A stretch of DNA of 64,000 bases from Lethocerus indicus. Taxonomy: Eukaryota; Arthropoda; Insecta; Hemiptera; Belostomatidae. This document shows, in pieces, positions 34,966 to 47,036 of this stretch. Position numbers and translations under genes: made by a program. Below the pieces are notes generated by a model. It saw only the letters and a program-made list of their open reading frames with translations. It was not told where the DNA came from and did no database searches. The stretch spans positions 38,734,392-38,798,391 of the forward strand of contig JACDQD010000001.1 of the NCBI GenBank assembly GCA_019843655.1, given 5' to 3'. Each line of letters begins with the position of its first letter. The first letter of the stretch is position 1.

Positions 34966-35240
34966 AGCGCGAAACTAACTAAATTATTTAAATTATGTAT
35001 TAGATATACATCTTTGTGTTCAGCGCAATACACGTGCTGGCAAATTTTATTGTGGGTACTTATTTCTTTGTATACGAGGTGTAAAAACACATACTTTTAT
35101 TACAGAAGTGAAATTTTTGCGATATTCGGATATTGCATATTGACCCTTTTCAACAAAATAAAATAAATAAATGAATAGATAAATATATTTATATATACAT
35201 CGGACAGTGAGTAGCATTGGCACGAGGTCCAGGTTATCAA
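34945..35240 (+). repeat. duplicated segment, copy 1
   Basis: TTTTGACGAAATT, GCGAAACTAACTAAATT, AATACACGTGCTGG, CAAATTTTATTG, CTTATTTCTTTGTAT and CGGACAGTGAG recur in the same order at 37850-38345, with insertions in the second copy, including a long TA tract just before CGGACACTGAG. Confidence 0.7.
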
Positions 35241-35424
35241 TTTGAGGATGGATGATCCGCATGACGGGTATTCGGAATGAAACCGATTAATTGGGAGTGA
35301 GTTCATTTTCGGCGGTTTGTTCTGTTTCCGGGCGATTTCAGGCCGCTACCGTGGGTCGGAAGAACCGGTTTCTAACAACCTTCTCCCCCAGCCATAATTT
35401 TCAGTGTTTCGATTTTTTTGTTAG

Positions 35425-35489
35425 CTCTACCCCCCCCACAAACGCTTTGCCCCCTTACCGTGCACGCGTGATGCCTCACCACTTAATAG
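35425..35489 (+). CDS. possible internal exon
   Basis: GTTTCGATTTTTTTGTTAG precedes and CACTTAATAG|GTAAGC follows 65 bases (phase 2 in, phase 1 out). The open frame encodes STPPTNALPPYRARVMPHHL and then Ile, a proline-rich peptide. The acceptor is very strong and the donor good. No family is recognised. Confidence 0.25.
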
Positions 35490-37242
35490 GTAAGCCCGGG
35501 TACCGGCCGATATGAGGGGTCGGTCGACGGAAAAACAGAACTTTTATTGAAAAATCCCTTTCGTAGAACCCCGTGTTGACCCGGGACCCCTCTATTGGCT
35601 CCGGCGTTCGCTGGTGCCCGGCCCCCTAATCAAAAGACCGGCCGACGAGACCAATATTTAAGGGAGCCGGCCTCCGACGGGGCCCGTATCCGACATTTAG
35701 TTTCACCTATCCGACACTTGAACAAACAACGGTCCGGAGGTCCCGTTACGGGCCGAGAAAAAATAAAACCCTTCTCCAGTACACAAACGAATTTTGAACC
35801 TTTGAACGAAAAGATAGTTATTTCGTACACAATTGTGCCTTTGCCGCTACGACCGTTTTTGTAACGCCTATTTCTGCGGTCACCGAGTCCTACTTATTAA
35901 TAACCTATGGACTAACATCCATAGCACAATCGGGGTTTCCATCGTTCACCCGGGCGAATACGGAGCGCTGACTGAGTCTGGTTGTTCATCATTCGCCGAA
36001 GATAAAATGTATTTTTTTTTTTAGTTGTCAGCGTCAATCGTATATTTGTCAGGGTTCCCGTATTAATGTACCGTTCGCCAAAAATGAAGCTTATATTGTT
36101 ATACGATTCGGCCGCGTGAAAGCTTTTCTGTTTATGAAATTTCCGACCCACGTCGACGACTTTAATTTATTAGGCGGACAAAGGGATTACTCATTCGAGT
36201 AGAAAGCTTCTGGAACCGTTAAGCGCGGCTAGACCGCGGGTTTACGTTCGAAATCCCTTCCGACAGATTTAATTAATGCAATTTGTTTGGAAGGGAAGAT
36301 ATTATATTATTTTCTTCTTACCTAGAACGGTGGCATTCCATTAACCGGCAATCAAAATTCCATTTGCAAATTTGCAATTCATGGAAAATTCCACGTCGGA
36401 ATTTTAACCGGTAAGGGTTTTCACCGCGCCGGGTTTTCTTTATTCTTTATCACCGACAAAAGTCGCCGCGAAGAGAATTGCAAACCTCGAGTTCATACGA
36501 CCGTTAGGACAGAAGGGGTGTAGTAACAGTGCATTCAATGATAAGAGAATTAAGAAAACTGAGCATATTTCAAGTCGCCGAAATTAAATTAATAAATTAA
36601 TAAAATATTGCTAGAATATTCAGTTTTTTTTACCATCGATTTCCATTTTTTCACGTATTATTTCACGAGTTCCATGAACGGTTTTCGAAACCGTGTGGTG
36701 ACAAGAAGTCGGGAATAACTTAAATTCCGAAAGATTGAACCAATTAACACGGGATGGGGCTGGATTACTGGGAAACTGGGACGACCAGATATAATTCGGC
36801 GGGTAAAAAATAATTAGCCGGAAATTCTTTATTGAAAAATCAACCCTTACTTAACGGAACTTAGTGGAATTAATTAAAACAGAAAGTCTCGATTCGGAGT
36901 TAAAGAAAAAAAAAGATGTACACAAGGTATTAAAAACTATGCCCCCCGGTGTCTCTTAACACTCGACAGGCTATGAGTAAGCAATCTTTATTGCAATTTA
37001 ATTTAACGGGGGCTAAATTAACTCCGCGAGTCAGAATTAATTAAATAGTTTGTTTCCCGTCGAAAGGTAATAATTATTTTGCGCATTGTCTCCGCCGTGG
37101 GCGTGGGGCTGACAAGTATTTCACAGCGGAGATAAGCCTTCTAGCCTCCTTCTAGCACTGTTGAAATATCTTACTAGGAATTTAAACAATTGCAATTTAA
37201 ATAATCTTTTTTTAGTTCTTCACATTAATACCATCTCCTTCT

Positions 37243-37244
<2 letters not shown>
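35490..37244. other. non-coding stretch
   Basis: GC-richer to 36.1 kb with overlapping open frames (to 89 codons), then AT-rich. A good minus-strand donor (TCTAG|GTAAGA, about 36317) follows an open segment but lacks a credible acceptor. Confidence 0.35.

Positions 37245-37291
<47 letters not shown>
37245..37291. repeat. (TA)n microsatellite
   Basis: About 23 TA units merging into TTTA repeats. Confidence 0.95.
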
Positions 37292-37296
<5 letters not shown>

Positions 37297-37496
37297 TTAT
37301 TTATATATATAATATATCAATTGGTATATATGTTGGTGATTTGATAAGATACATTTAATAACTCGTTGGACCGAAACTTATCAAGCCACCCTCGTATATG
37401 TCCTTGTAATCTCGATACTGAGTTTCATTGAACGTCTGGTTGTAATTGTAACAGGACGACTATTCTGACGTTTTTTTGGAGTAATTACTTTATTAG

Positions 37497-37902
37497 CCGG
37501 TATAGGATGAATGTACAAATAGTACCTAAAATTTCACCTCAAATAGTACAAATGAATTTCGACACAATGATGGGGCTGTGGGGAGGGAGAGATAGCCACA
37601 AATGGACGCTTGGTGCAATTCTGGAGATGACGGGGCCATCATTTAATGGCGCGGTCGGTAAGATTCGCCTTTTTGTCAAATTTCAATTTCGAAAAGTTGA
37701 ATTATTCGATTGTCACGAGACCGTGGAAGGCCTCGACCACATTACCAATTTGAAGATGGAAATTCCTGACAATTTATATGTAATGTTGGGTAAATGGAAT
37801 GTGGGGGCGCAGGGATGTTTTCGCATTGTTAATTTTTTTAATACGAGCTCAAATTTTGACGAAATTGATCAGAGCGTGAAACTAACTAAATTGCTTAACT
37901 AA
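37497..37902 (+). CDS. candidate terminal exon or single-exon gene, 131-residue ATG frame
   Basis: An ATG at 37507 opens 131 codons to TAA. The frame also extends upstream to an acceptor-like TTACTTTATTAG at 37496. The sequence is even in composition, with GAILEMTGPSFNGAVGKIR, KFQFRKVELFDCHETVEGL, LYVMLGKWNVGAQGCFRI and the ending FDEIDQSVKLTKLLN. It lacks low complexity, which makes it one of the more protein-like frames here. No signal peptide or known domain is recognised. A GTCG|GTAAGAT inside (about 37645) could be a donor. Its end and the downstream DNA are duplicated at 34945-35240. Confidence 0.3.
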
Positions 37903-38274
37903 TCTGGTATTCGCTATACGTCCATACAGCACAAATATATAGCCATTTTTTAAATACACGTGCTGGGGAACCATGGCAAATTTTATTGTTTTATTTATTT
38001 CTTTGTATGCGAGGCATGAAAACCCGTACAAAAGTGAAGTTTGTGTTATATTTGGAGGATTGTTCTCCTGGTTAAACTCCCGTGAATTAAATTCACATCG
38101 GTTCTACGTATCGATATTTGTTTCTTCTGCTGTAATTATTAAAGTTATATTGATAGAAGTGGGGGGGGAGGGGTCCAAAGGGGTATGGAATATTCGCTTT
38201 ATGATTTAAAACAAAGAGTTATTAATATTGCATATTGGACTTTTTTCAAGGAAATGGAGTATATATACATCCGA

Positions 38275-38323
<49 letters not shown>

Positions 38324-38345
38324 GGACACTGAGCTAACAATTACA
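37850..38345 (+). repeat. duplicated segment, copy 2
   Basis: Counterpart of 34945-35240. Conserved blocks are separated by insertions, the largest being the TA array at 38276-38321. Confidence 0.7.
38276..38321. repeat. (TA)n microsatellite with palindromic flanks
   Basis: About 22 TA units flanked by TCCGAG and CTCGGA, so the tract sits at the dyad of a palindrome. The unexpanded counterpart is at about 35190-35205. Confidence 0.9.
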
Positions 38346-40202
38346 TTATGATCTCTATTGCTCGTGCTGTTTTCTGCCTCCACTGATCCATTTAGAAATA
38401 AAGAATCCCAGCCAGCGCTTTTCAATACTTTGTCCCTACTTAATTATTACGCGGAATTTTATCCCCCTTTGTTCTCTTACGAAATTCACTATATACATTA
38501 TACCGGTTCAATCGAAGTGAACAGACAATATTTACGGGTTAATTATTACAATCAGGGAAAATTCTCTACTGACGGGGCCGAATTGAGCCGAAATCAAAGA
38601 TAATCGGGCGAGTAATATTACATTTTAATATCTGAGAATAGTAATAATAATACTGAGAAAAATAATACTGATATAGCATTTTTTCTTCGGCCATATATCC
38701 GAATTAATCCTTCTACGAGTTACATCAAATCTAAATCACTGATGAATGTCATTCCCTTTACAATTTAAGGATTAAAAAATATTTTAAACCGAATCTTTTA
38801 CACGGGATTTCGTAGGATTGGCCGCGATAGTTCATATCTGAGGTAATTTTCGATTAATTAGCAACTCCGGGTCGGCAATCAAACGTTAGATTATTAGCCG
38901 GCCGAACTGTTAATTGGCGGGCACAGAAAGTCGCGCCAATTATTCGCGTTCATTAATCTAATACCTTTGGGCCATTAGTTAGATAATTAGACCGGGATAA
39001 TTTGTTGAGCGACTCAGTCGGTTATTTCGTTTGGGGAGTGACTCGGCGTTACTAAATTCGCCGTATGACTATTGTCAACTACCGCAGGACTGGTAGTGCG
39101 ATTTGAGCGAAATAATTATAATTCGAACATTAGAGTACTAAAAGTCTTACGATAACGGAAAACCAATGTTTACTGTATAAAGATCATTTATTTTAGTAAT
39201 AGAAAAATCAAGTTTGGTATTTTCAAAATGAAATTATAATAAATGTTTTTCACTATTATTACGTACAGTAAATAGTCAATTTATAACGGGAAACATAGAC
39301 TAGATCGGAGTGAGACGACTGAACCTATTTTAATTTAGGATTTCTTTTGCAAGCGTTTTTATGAAAATTTCGTCGGTAAAAATTCCTCGAAAATTTATCT
39401 GGCATATACGGCCTATTGAAAATCAAGTGCGTTCGGAACCCACATACACGATTCAAATGTACGTAACCGAAAGGACGATAAAAATTGCTACTTAGACTAC
39501 CGGATCACAACTATTATTTACGAAGAAATTAATGATTTACGACCGTATTTCGAAACCTAACCGGTAGTACGGAATCGAGCCCACTAACTCCTACAAAATT
39601 CAATCGTAGCAGTCCATAATCCTTCGTAAACCCCACCTTATGTTTTTGATTGCACGAAGCTTTCAGATTTGAAAGACCCGTTCATGAACTAGCGGTTTGT
39701 CGATATAAACCCTTCCGTTCTAAGCTATCCCATCGCTCGGATCCTTTCATTCGACGGCTCTCCTCGCCCCCGTCCCACCCGGTAAGAGGAAAATGACCGC
39801 GTCACTACCCCACTACCGAGGAAGAGCGGGAGCGGGCGAGCGCCAACGGTGGGTCGATTTTCAGTCGGAAGTGCTGCCGCTAAATATAATTACAAAGAGA
39901 AGTCGGGACTTGAAATAAAAAAAACAATGAAAAAAACGAAAAAAGCGTCTGCGGCTTGACTATTAAGTGAAGAATGATAACTGGCAGCCTCTCCGCGAAA
40001 TTTCAATATTTAATGAGTTCTGGCGCTCGGGCCTTTCTGGAGAAAGATGAGCGAAATGGGGCGCGGCTATCGAGTTGAAATAGGGGCGTTAAACGCGTTA
40101 GCGGATGGCGGCGGCGGCGGCGCCAACCCAACCGAATTATCGCCGACAACCGAGTGGACGTAGATAATCGAATTCCTCCGGGAGGGCGGACGGCAATATC
40201 TA

Positions 40203-40205
<3 letters not shown>
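38346..40205. other. non-coding stretch
   Basis: Mixed composition. An 81-codon plus frame at 38358-38603 and GC-richer sequence at 39.7-40.2 kb (with a GGC run at 40107-40121) have no coding support. Confidence 0.35.

Positions 40206-40246
<41 letters not shown>
40206..40246. repeat. (TA)n microsatellite
   Basis: About 20 TA units ending in TGTGTG. Confidence 0.95.
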
Positions 40247-40253
<7 letters not shown>

Positions 40254-41131
40254 ACGCCGCCTTTTCTGACCACCCGCGTTACTCTGACCGCCCGATTTCT
40301 TTGTTCCGGGACAAAGGGGAATTTCGAGCGGCGAAACTAACCATCGAGACCCGGCGAAAAGCAAAGCCGGCCATGAAAAATTTCAGCATCAATCGAAATT
40401 ACCCGGCTCCTGCGCGGCATCGAAAATTCCTTCGCATAATTTCAGCAGCCCGAGCCGAGAACATGAGGGGGCGAGATTTTTCGCCCTTCTAATTAACGCA
40501 CTCCTCGAAATAATGTGGTTTAACCTTTGATTGGTCCGCCTTTTTTGACGATTCAAATTATTTGGACAACGCTCGAGGAACTTTTTAATACAATTGAGAC
40601 AGCGAAATACCTGATACGGGAGATTGTTCCGGGTGATGATTCCAGAAACGATTGTTTCGTAGGTAAAACATGTTTTACATATAAATAGGAAGCCCTTGGT
40701 GTGTGCAGTTTTAATTCATTCGCAACAAAGTTTTGATACCATTCCTTGAAATATACGGCATAAGTTTTGATTATTTCGCCAAACCTATTTTTACCAAAAA
40801 TAAAGTTTAAATCGCTTTTTTCTGGATGCCTATATACTTTAATAATTCGAGAATTATGTATTGCGAGAAGTATATATATCTAAGTACGTTATGAGTAAGG
40901 TATTTTTTTTATACATTTTTCAGGATTTATAATTATTGTTTCCAATGCTTATTAAGATCGAATCAGTTCGATTTTTAATTGTGCGGCATATCTCAATCAC
41001 CGCAGCCGCACTTAATTAAGGCGTATTTCTTCTCTCGTGAGGTACCGACCTTTCAATCAAGTATCCTCTAAACCGTTGATAATTAAACGATTAATTTTGT
41101 TTACTTAATATGTCTTAATATGCCGTATATG

Positions 41132-41133
<2 letters not shown>
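40247..41133. other. non-coding stretch
   Basis: GC-richer to 40.5 kb with an open plus frame that begins in the TA tract and is therefore discounted. AT-rich afterwards. Confidence 0.35.

Positions 41134-41184
<51 letters not shown>
41134..41184. repeat. (TA)n microsatellite
   Basis: About 25 TA units. Confidence 0.95.
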
Positions 41185-41187
<3 letters not shown>

Positions 41188-41394
41188 CTACCTGAAAAGG
41201 GTTCCTTTTGTCCTTTGTCGGCACTGTCGCAAAAATTCACGAATTTACTCAACATAGAAAAATAGCGATTCATACTTAACACAATCCCGGGTTTAGGCAC
41301 CGGTTAAGAAAGGTTTAAACACCGAATAGTAACACAGAAATATGACAGAGAAAGATGACGACCGTCGACTAAACTATCCAACGTGTGGTCTAAG

Positions 41395-41510
41395 ACTGTC
41401 TGCCCGTCTATTCTCTCAACCTTTTATATCATATAAAACAATAGTGGAGAGGGAGATGGCAAATGCACGTGCTCCATGGGTCTCGTTAATACCCTCTTTG
41501 ATGGCCCGCA
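41395..41510 (+). repeat. unclassified dispersed repeat, copy 1
   Basis: GACTGTCTG, TCTATT, CAATAGTGGAGAGGGAGATGG, CGTTAAT and CCTCTTTGATGGCCC recur in order at 46149-46255. There the repeat directly precedes a LINE-derived copy. A 74-codon ATG frame covers this copy and is regarded as repeat-derived. Confidence 0.55.
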
Positions 41511-42347
41511 TAATTGTCGCCGTTATTGACATGAAAGGTAAAAGAACGTATCCTATTTTTATGTAAACGATACTTTATTATTGACATGTGTATTGTACAA
41601 TTATTGTCTTCGAAATTCTTAAACTTGAGTTAGTTAGGTGCATAAAGCTGTTATATTCTTACTGTCTCGTTGTGTCATTTCACTCTTCTGCCAATCAAAT
41701 CTACCGTTGAGCTAACGGGAAAAGGGGCCTTTACATCACGCAATCTCTGGAATCACAAGTTGAAAACGGAATATTTCTTAGCTCCCACCTTAAATGGAGA
41801 CGGGGTTTATGTCTCTCAGCGAGTTTTTACGCCCCGGGGCCGCCGCAATTTCTCCTACAAGAACATAACAATTGCAATTTCGAAAACCACTCCCGAGCCT
41901 GTAATAAGTTTCCCCCCCCTCCCATCGAGATTAATTATCACCAAGTGACTGCGTAGTTTTCATCATAAGCTATCATCCTGAGAACATCACACGCTAGTAA
42001 TAAACTGAAATGAAGACAGAAAATCTCTCGCAACTTACTTTCGAGACGCGCCTCGAAAGTTAAGCCTCGCCCCAATCTACGTAAAAGAGTCGAGAAACGT
42101 GAACGAGCGATAATAATAACATAAAAACGATTAACAATAAAACCATTAAATATTTAAAATTGACCTAAGGCCCTCGATTGATACGACAGTAGGGAAAACT
42201 GTAATTTGGAGTTAGATATACTTAGGGATGGTATTGTGTTATATTAATTAATAAAATAATTGTTTACGTTCAAATATTTTTTATCTACGTATTCAAAATC
42301 GATTTAACGTTGCTTATTATACCCTGCCGAGTGCGTGGTTTTCGTTG
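41511..42347. other. non-coding stretch
   Basis: AT-rich, with a small inverted repeat (ACTTTCGAG / CTCGAAAGT) at about 42039-42060. No gene supported. Confidence 0.35.
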
Positions 42348-42556
42348 TTCATTGGCCGGAATCCGGATATAGCCGAGCGGTGTTCGGCCTATCAATCAAC
42401 CGATAGGAGCGAGGTTAATTTGAATTGACCAATCAGGAATGGGACCCGGCCCTCTTGATATTCAATTGATACTCGCTTGGTACTCCCTTGGTATAATATA
42501 AGGGACAGGGCATAATATAAGGAGGTCCCGCCGTTTGATTAACTTTTCGATTGGTT
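42348..42556. promoter_or_regulatory. cluster of CCAAT-box-like motifs
   Basis: Three NF-Y-like sites occur within about 210 bases: ATTGG at 42351, GACCAATCAGG at about 42428, and GATTGG near 42551. Between them lie two direct copies of ATAATATAAGG, 22 bases apart. The local GC content is higher than the flanks. A promoter is possible but no transcript or initiator can be assigned. Confidence 0.2.
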
Positions 42557-45500
42557 TTACCCTTGAATCGTCGCAACATTTAACGTCACTCTCGCCCCCA
42601 AACGAGATATTATGACGGAAAATTTCGCTATTTAGTAATTTTTACATGATTGTTAACAAATTTCTACCGAAAATATATAAAATGTTTTATGATTTCGTTA
42701 TATATTAAACTAATGTGTAATATATAACTACAGTTATATAACACTCTATCAGTGTTTAATAATTATAACAGTAAATTGGGGAGAAAACACCTGTCTAGAA
42801 AGAGAATTATATTTACACTTATTTGATGTTAGGATTGTGTTTATTTTCGAGTTATTTTCGTAACCCTTTCTTTGCAGTTCTTGCCTATTTTTTCATTACT
42901 CTTTCGTGTTTTTAATAAATGTAGGTAGATTATATATATAAAAGTCTTGTAAAAGTGTCAGGAGTAATTATTTCCATTACTCATTCATTGTTCTAATAAG
43001 AACGCCGTATCGCGAATACATGTAAAGGAGATCATTTTTACGCACAGAATACTCCTTTTTGGAAATTGAAATACCAAAGTCCTAACCAAAGTGCGTAAAT
43101 GTTTTTATTGCGTGTTAAAATATGTACAATAAGAAATAATAATTGGTTTCTAACTTCAATTTTTTTAAATCGTGGCTGTTGCGCTATAAAAGCTATAACA
43201 TTTAAAACTCTGATGGAATCAGATAATCAGATGTAATCTGTATTATGTTTCGCTTTTTGCTCGCATAAAAATGTCTTTTTGAAAGAATTTTGCTGTTTTC
43301 ATTCTCGATTTTTCAGTCGTATATTTAAGGGCGATTATACCCAGTTTTACGGCAAGTGTGACTTCAAAAGACTTCTCAACACAAGTCCGATTCGAAATAT
43401 GTCCCCGCATTAAAAGACTAGTTGTATCGCGGGAACGGTACACGCAAAGAGAAACATTTTATTCCGATTTTCCCGACGTTTTGGCCGGATATCTGTTTGA
43501 ATTATCCCGGTCTAAACAGTCCGAACAAGTGGCATCAGGCTTCCTGTTTGTAGGAAAAAAAATTCGGTGCGGAATTTTGATTAAGTGACGGAATATTAAA
43601 TATCATTACCTGGTGAGCATATCCGGGCAAAGCAGATCGCAGATTGATGATACCCTAGAAATATTTATTCCTAATAATTTGGCATGCAAAAGTATCCAAA
43701 ACACATGCAAGCATGCTCGTGTTGGCTACAGCCATCCCATGTATAATAGTATATTTAATCAAAATAATGTTTTTGTTTTCAATATTAATACTTTAGTAAT
43801 AACATTTTTTTGCAACACCTACATCTGATTCCTTCTATAATCCTCCCAAATAGTGTACCCGACAAATCCCTTTCACAATGCGAGTATTTACAGCATACAT
43901 TTCAATTAATAATGATAAATTGGTTTAGTCAAATATTCCCCCACTTACGAATAGTTTGAATGAATTAAAAAAATCTGTTCGGTATGAATTCGAAAATTTT
44001 TTACATTGTACACAAGAACTGATTTTTGCTACACTAATATAAATATTATATAAATATAAAAAAGGATATAAATTGATTTTTCCGATAGGTATTTATCGAT
44101 AATTACAATTTATTTAAACCATTGCCAAAATTTGTCGTACGGAAGCAGTGTTTTCTTTTTCATGTTAAAATTAGAATTTAGCCGTTCTCAAGATGCCCCA
44201 TCGGCATTGGTATGACTAACAACAGTTGAGGCAGCTAGGGCAGCGGGTCACGGGCATGGGGCAGATCTCACAAGAGATACAACTGGATCGATTTTTACGT
44301 ATCCGAACAAATATGTTTTGCATGAGAAGAAACGTTTCTCCGCCCGAACGTCCGGAAGAAATAAATAATATTTCGGGCAGGAAATCGAAAGAGTTCCCGA
44401 GTAGTCCTTGGAGAAAAAAGACCTAAAATGAAAACCGACCCCCGGCCGGCGGAATGATAAACGACTTCGTACACCGGCAGTACTTCGAATCTCGTTACAG
44501 TTCGGGGACATTTTTTTTATTTATTCCTCCATTTTTAGTTCTTAATTACAACAATAAATACAGTCGCTCAAATATAAGCCGAAGTTGAATTTTCCTCGGG
44601 TTAACTCGATTGGAGGAAACAAATGGAGATTTCAACAGCGGCGCATGTCGAAAAGCTTAGACAGCAGGAACTTTTGTTGGCCGATAGTCGTAAACAAAAT
44701 GGCATTAGCGGAAGATATTTATGGGTTTAGCCGGGGAAAGGAATATCTTCCCTCCCCGCTCCGGGTCCAATACAGACGCCGAGGCTTCGTTTTTCTAGAC
44801 ATTGCCCCAAAGCGGTCCCATATATCGGCATTCATGCCGATAACATATGCCAGATACATTCGAACGAGCTACAAGTCCCAGAAAATATACGTCTGGGAGT
44901 TTATTCCCAATCGCCTTAGATGGAACCCCAATATTATGTAAACTACGGGAATCCCGCTAATTCGGATCCAATACAGAAAATAACAGTAAAAATGCGAATT
45001 ATAATGTATACAATATTACTGCTATAAAATGACTGAAATCAAGAGACTCCTTATACTCTACACTGGTATAGAAAGTCGGAGGGTTCTTTTTTGTTCCATT
45101 GTTTTTGGCTTACACACATAGAGAACATATAGAGAAGAAGAACGCCATTTTTCTTGTGACGGTTTGGTGTTTAGCATGTAATCGTTCTGAATGTTGGGTG
45201 TGGTGAATGTGAGATTGGGGGCCTTGGGGTCGCTGGCCACATACACCAGTACACCTCTGGTAACCCCTGCGGTGGCGAGAGCAAATTAAAATGAGTACGG
45301 AATCTCCCCATCTTTCGCCTTAGCGACAATATTTATTCTAACTATTTGAAAGTAAGTAAATAAATCAAAAAGCTACTACTGACGATGCGAGAAGCCGAAA
45401 CTGGAAATACTGGAGTGGACACAGCACATTTCCAAAGTGATGGTTTACGTACCGAATAACGTGAAAATTACTCAATTATTTTGTTTCGTTTTTCCCTTAT

Positions 45501-46148
45501 TTCTTGCAATATATTTGGAATCGCTATATTTTATATATTTTAAATATAAAATGAAAGATACATTTAATTGAATATGGAAAAAGTATATTGAAGGTATCGC
45601 CAGACGTGTGCCAAAGATTTTATAGGAATTTATTGTGAGTCAGCGCACACTGATTGACAATCAAAAAGAGGATAATAAATTCGCCGAATAATCGCTGGGA
45701 ATGACAGGAATTGATCCTTTTTCTCGATTAATATTTTTTATCGCTACCAATATTTATTTGAATAGGGTACATTCAACATTCCTCATGGATCGATCCGAGG
45801 CCTAATTCTTTAAAATCAGTCGATCCGACAACATATCTGAAATCATCGGAAATTCAATCGTTCCACAAAAAAATGGTATTCTGACCTGGATTGGTCACAT
45901 TTAAATTTATTTTTATACGGAGATTTCCTCTCTTTTAACGACTGAGATCAACGATGTATACGCCTCTACCTGTCCTCAAATTCTTGAAATATGGATAAAA
46001 GCTCTGAGTAAAATCGAGCCTAACTAAGCCCCCCATTCCCCCCACGGTCCTACATTCGTAAGGTTCCAGGATTTATTGACAAGGTTAAAGTAAGCCGGTC
46101 CGCTACCTCGTTAATAAACTAAGATGGACTGACTTAAAAGCTTAAAGG
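42557..46148. other. long non-coding stretch
   Basis: AT-rich between 42.6 and 44.2 kb. Around 43.61 kb both strands show splice-like donors and open frames, which cancel each other as evidence. A 118-codon plus frame at 44585-44941 lacks an early ATG and splice signals. It contains a 9-bp-arm palindrome (ATCGGCAT/ATGCCGAT) at about 44825. No gene is called. Confidence 0.3.
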
Positions 46149-46255
46149 AATGACTGTCTGGACATTTATTTCCTTGTCCTCCTATACGTTACGATAGAAT
46201 AGGGGCAGGGAGATGGCTAAACGCAGGTTTCCCGTTAATGGCCTCTTTGGCCCCT
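46149..46255 (+). repeat. unclassified dispersed repeat, copy 2
   Basis: Matches 41395-41510 (ACTGTCTGG, AATAGGGGCAGGGAGATGGC, CGTTAATGGCCTCTTTGGCC) and abuts the 5' side of the LINE relic at 46270. Confidence 0.55.
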
Positions 46256-46269
46256 TCCGAATCCTAGCC

Positions 46270-46802
46270 GAGGGAGGCGAAAAGAATCGATTAAAAACAG
46301 TAAATTCGGACTATTCAGGCCATTACTAAAACGGACATCGATATTGACCCCGGCCAACAAACTCACAATATACAGAACCACATTAAAACCGACATGGACA
46401 TACTGTATAGAACTATGGGAACTCCAACATCGCTTACGTCCAGAGATTCTAATCAAAATCCCTTTGAACCGTCCTTAATGCTCCCCGGTATGTTTCAAAC
46501 CACACCATTCCACCACGACCTCAACATACGGACATTCATTAGTCGGTGAATTAATAAAATCCTTGTTCCTAAAATTTCATTCCCGCCTCCCGACTCTTCA
46601 TCCTAATTCACCCGATGAAGCCCTCTCCTCCGTTACCCATCCATTATTCCCCCCGTCCACACGACGGCCTAAACAAACGCCATTGGCCTAGAGATTTGGC
46701 AAAAGTGCCATCACTGGGCGGCTTCTTTATCGAGAGAAACAAGAGAAAAAATTAATAAACCGCAATTGTACATATAACTGTTATTCATATTGATTGTACA
46801 CA
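46270..46802 (+). mobile_element. old copy of the LINE-derived retroposon
   Basis: Same orientation and order as 57265-57802. It runs from GCGAAAAGAATCG through AATTCGGACTATTCAGGCC, GAACTATGGG, ATGCTCCCCGGTATGTTTC, TTTCATTCCCGCCTCCC and AGTGCCATCACTGGGCGG to a tail with ATTGATTGTACA. Numerous stops and indels are present. The start lies within a few bases of the family start point. Target duplications are not recognisable. Confidence 0.75.
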
Positions 46803-46828
46803 CTGTGGCACTGCCGCTAACGAGTATA

Positions 46829-46958
46829 TATATTCTATTTTTTTTCACCTTTTATTTTTGTACAATCAACTATAAAATAGTTATAAGTGCAAATGCTGAG
46901 TGTATTTTCCTAGCATGATTGTCTTGATAAAAGAGACCACCCAATGATAGCACTTTTG
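46829..46958 (-). mobile_element. 3' end fragment of the LINE-derived retroposon
   Basis: Tail (CACCTTTTATTTTTGTACAA, TCAACTA) and 3' UTR (TTGATAAAAGAGACCACCCA, ATGATAGCACTTTTGAA) only, about 130 bp, lying just beyond the plus-strand relic in the opposite orientation. It ends at a short TA-rich stretch. Confidence 0.75.
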
Positions 46959-47036
46959 AATATATATATATATACATATATTCTAAACGATATAATTATT
47001 TATCTAAATTATTATATCTGCTTATGATCAGGCATG

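Noticed and set aside
43610..43760. Candidate exons on both strands around CTGGTGAGC / CCAGGTAATG
   Set aside because: Both strands give plausible peptides and donors at the same place. This shows how easily protein-like segments arise by chance, so neither was called.
44585..44941. A 118-codon plus-strand frame
   Set aside because: No ATG until codon 21, no splice signals, no family. It contains a local palindrome and a repeated TCCAATACAG motif suggestive of non-coding repeat.
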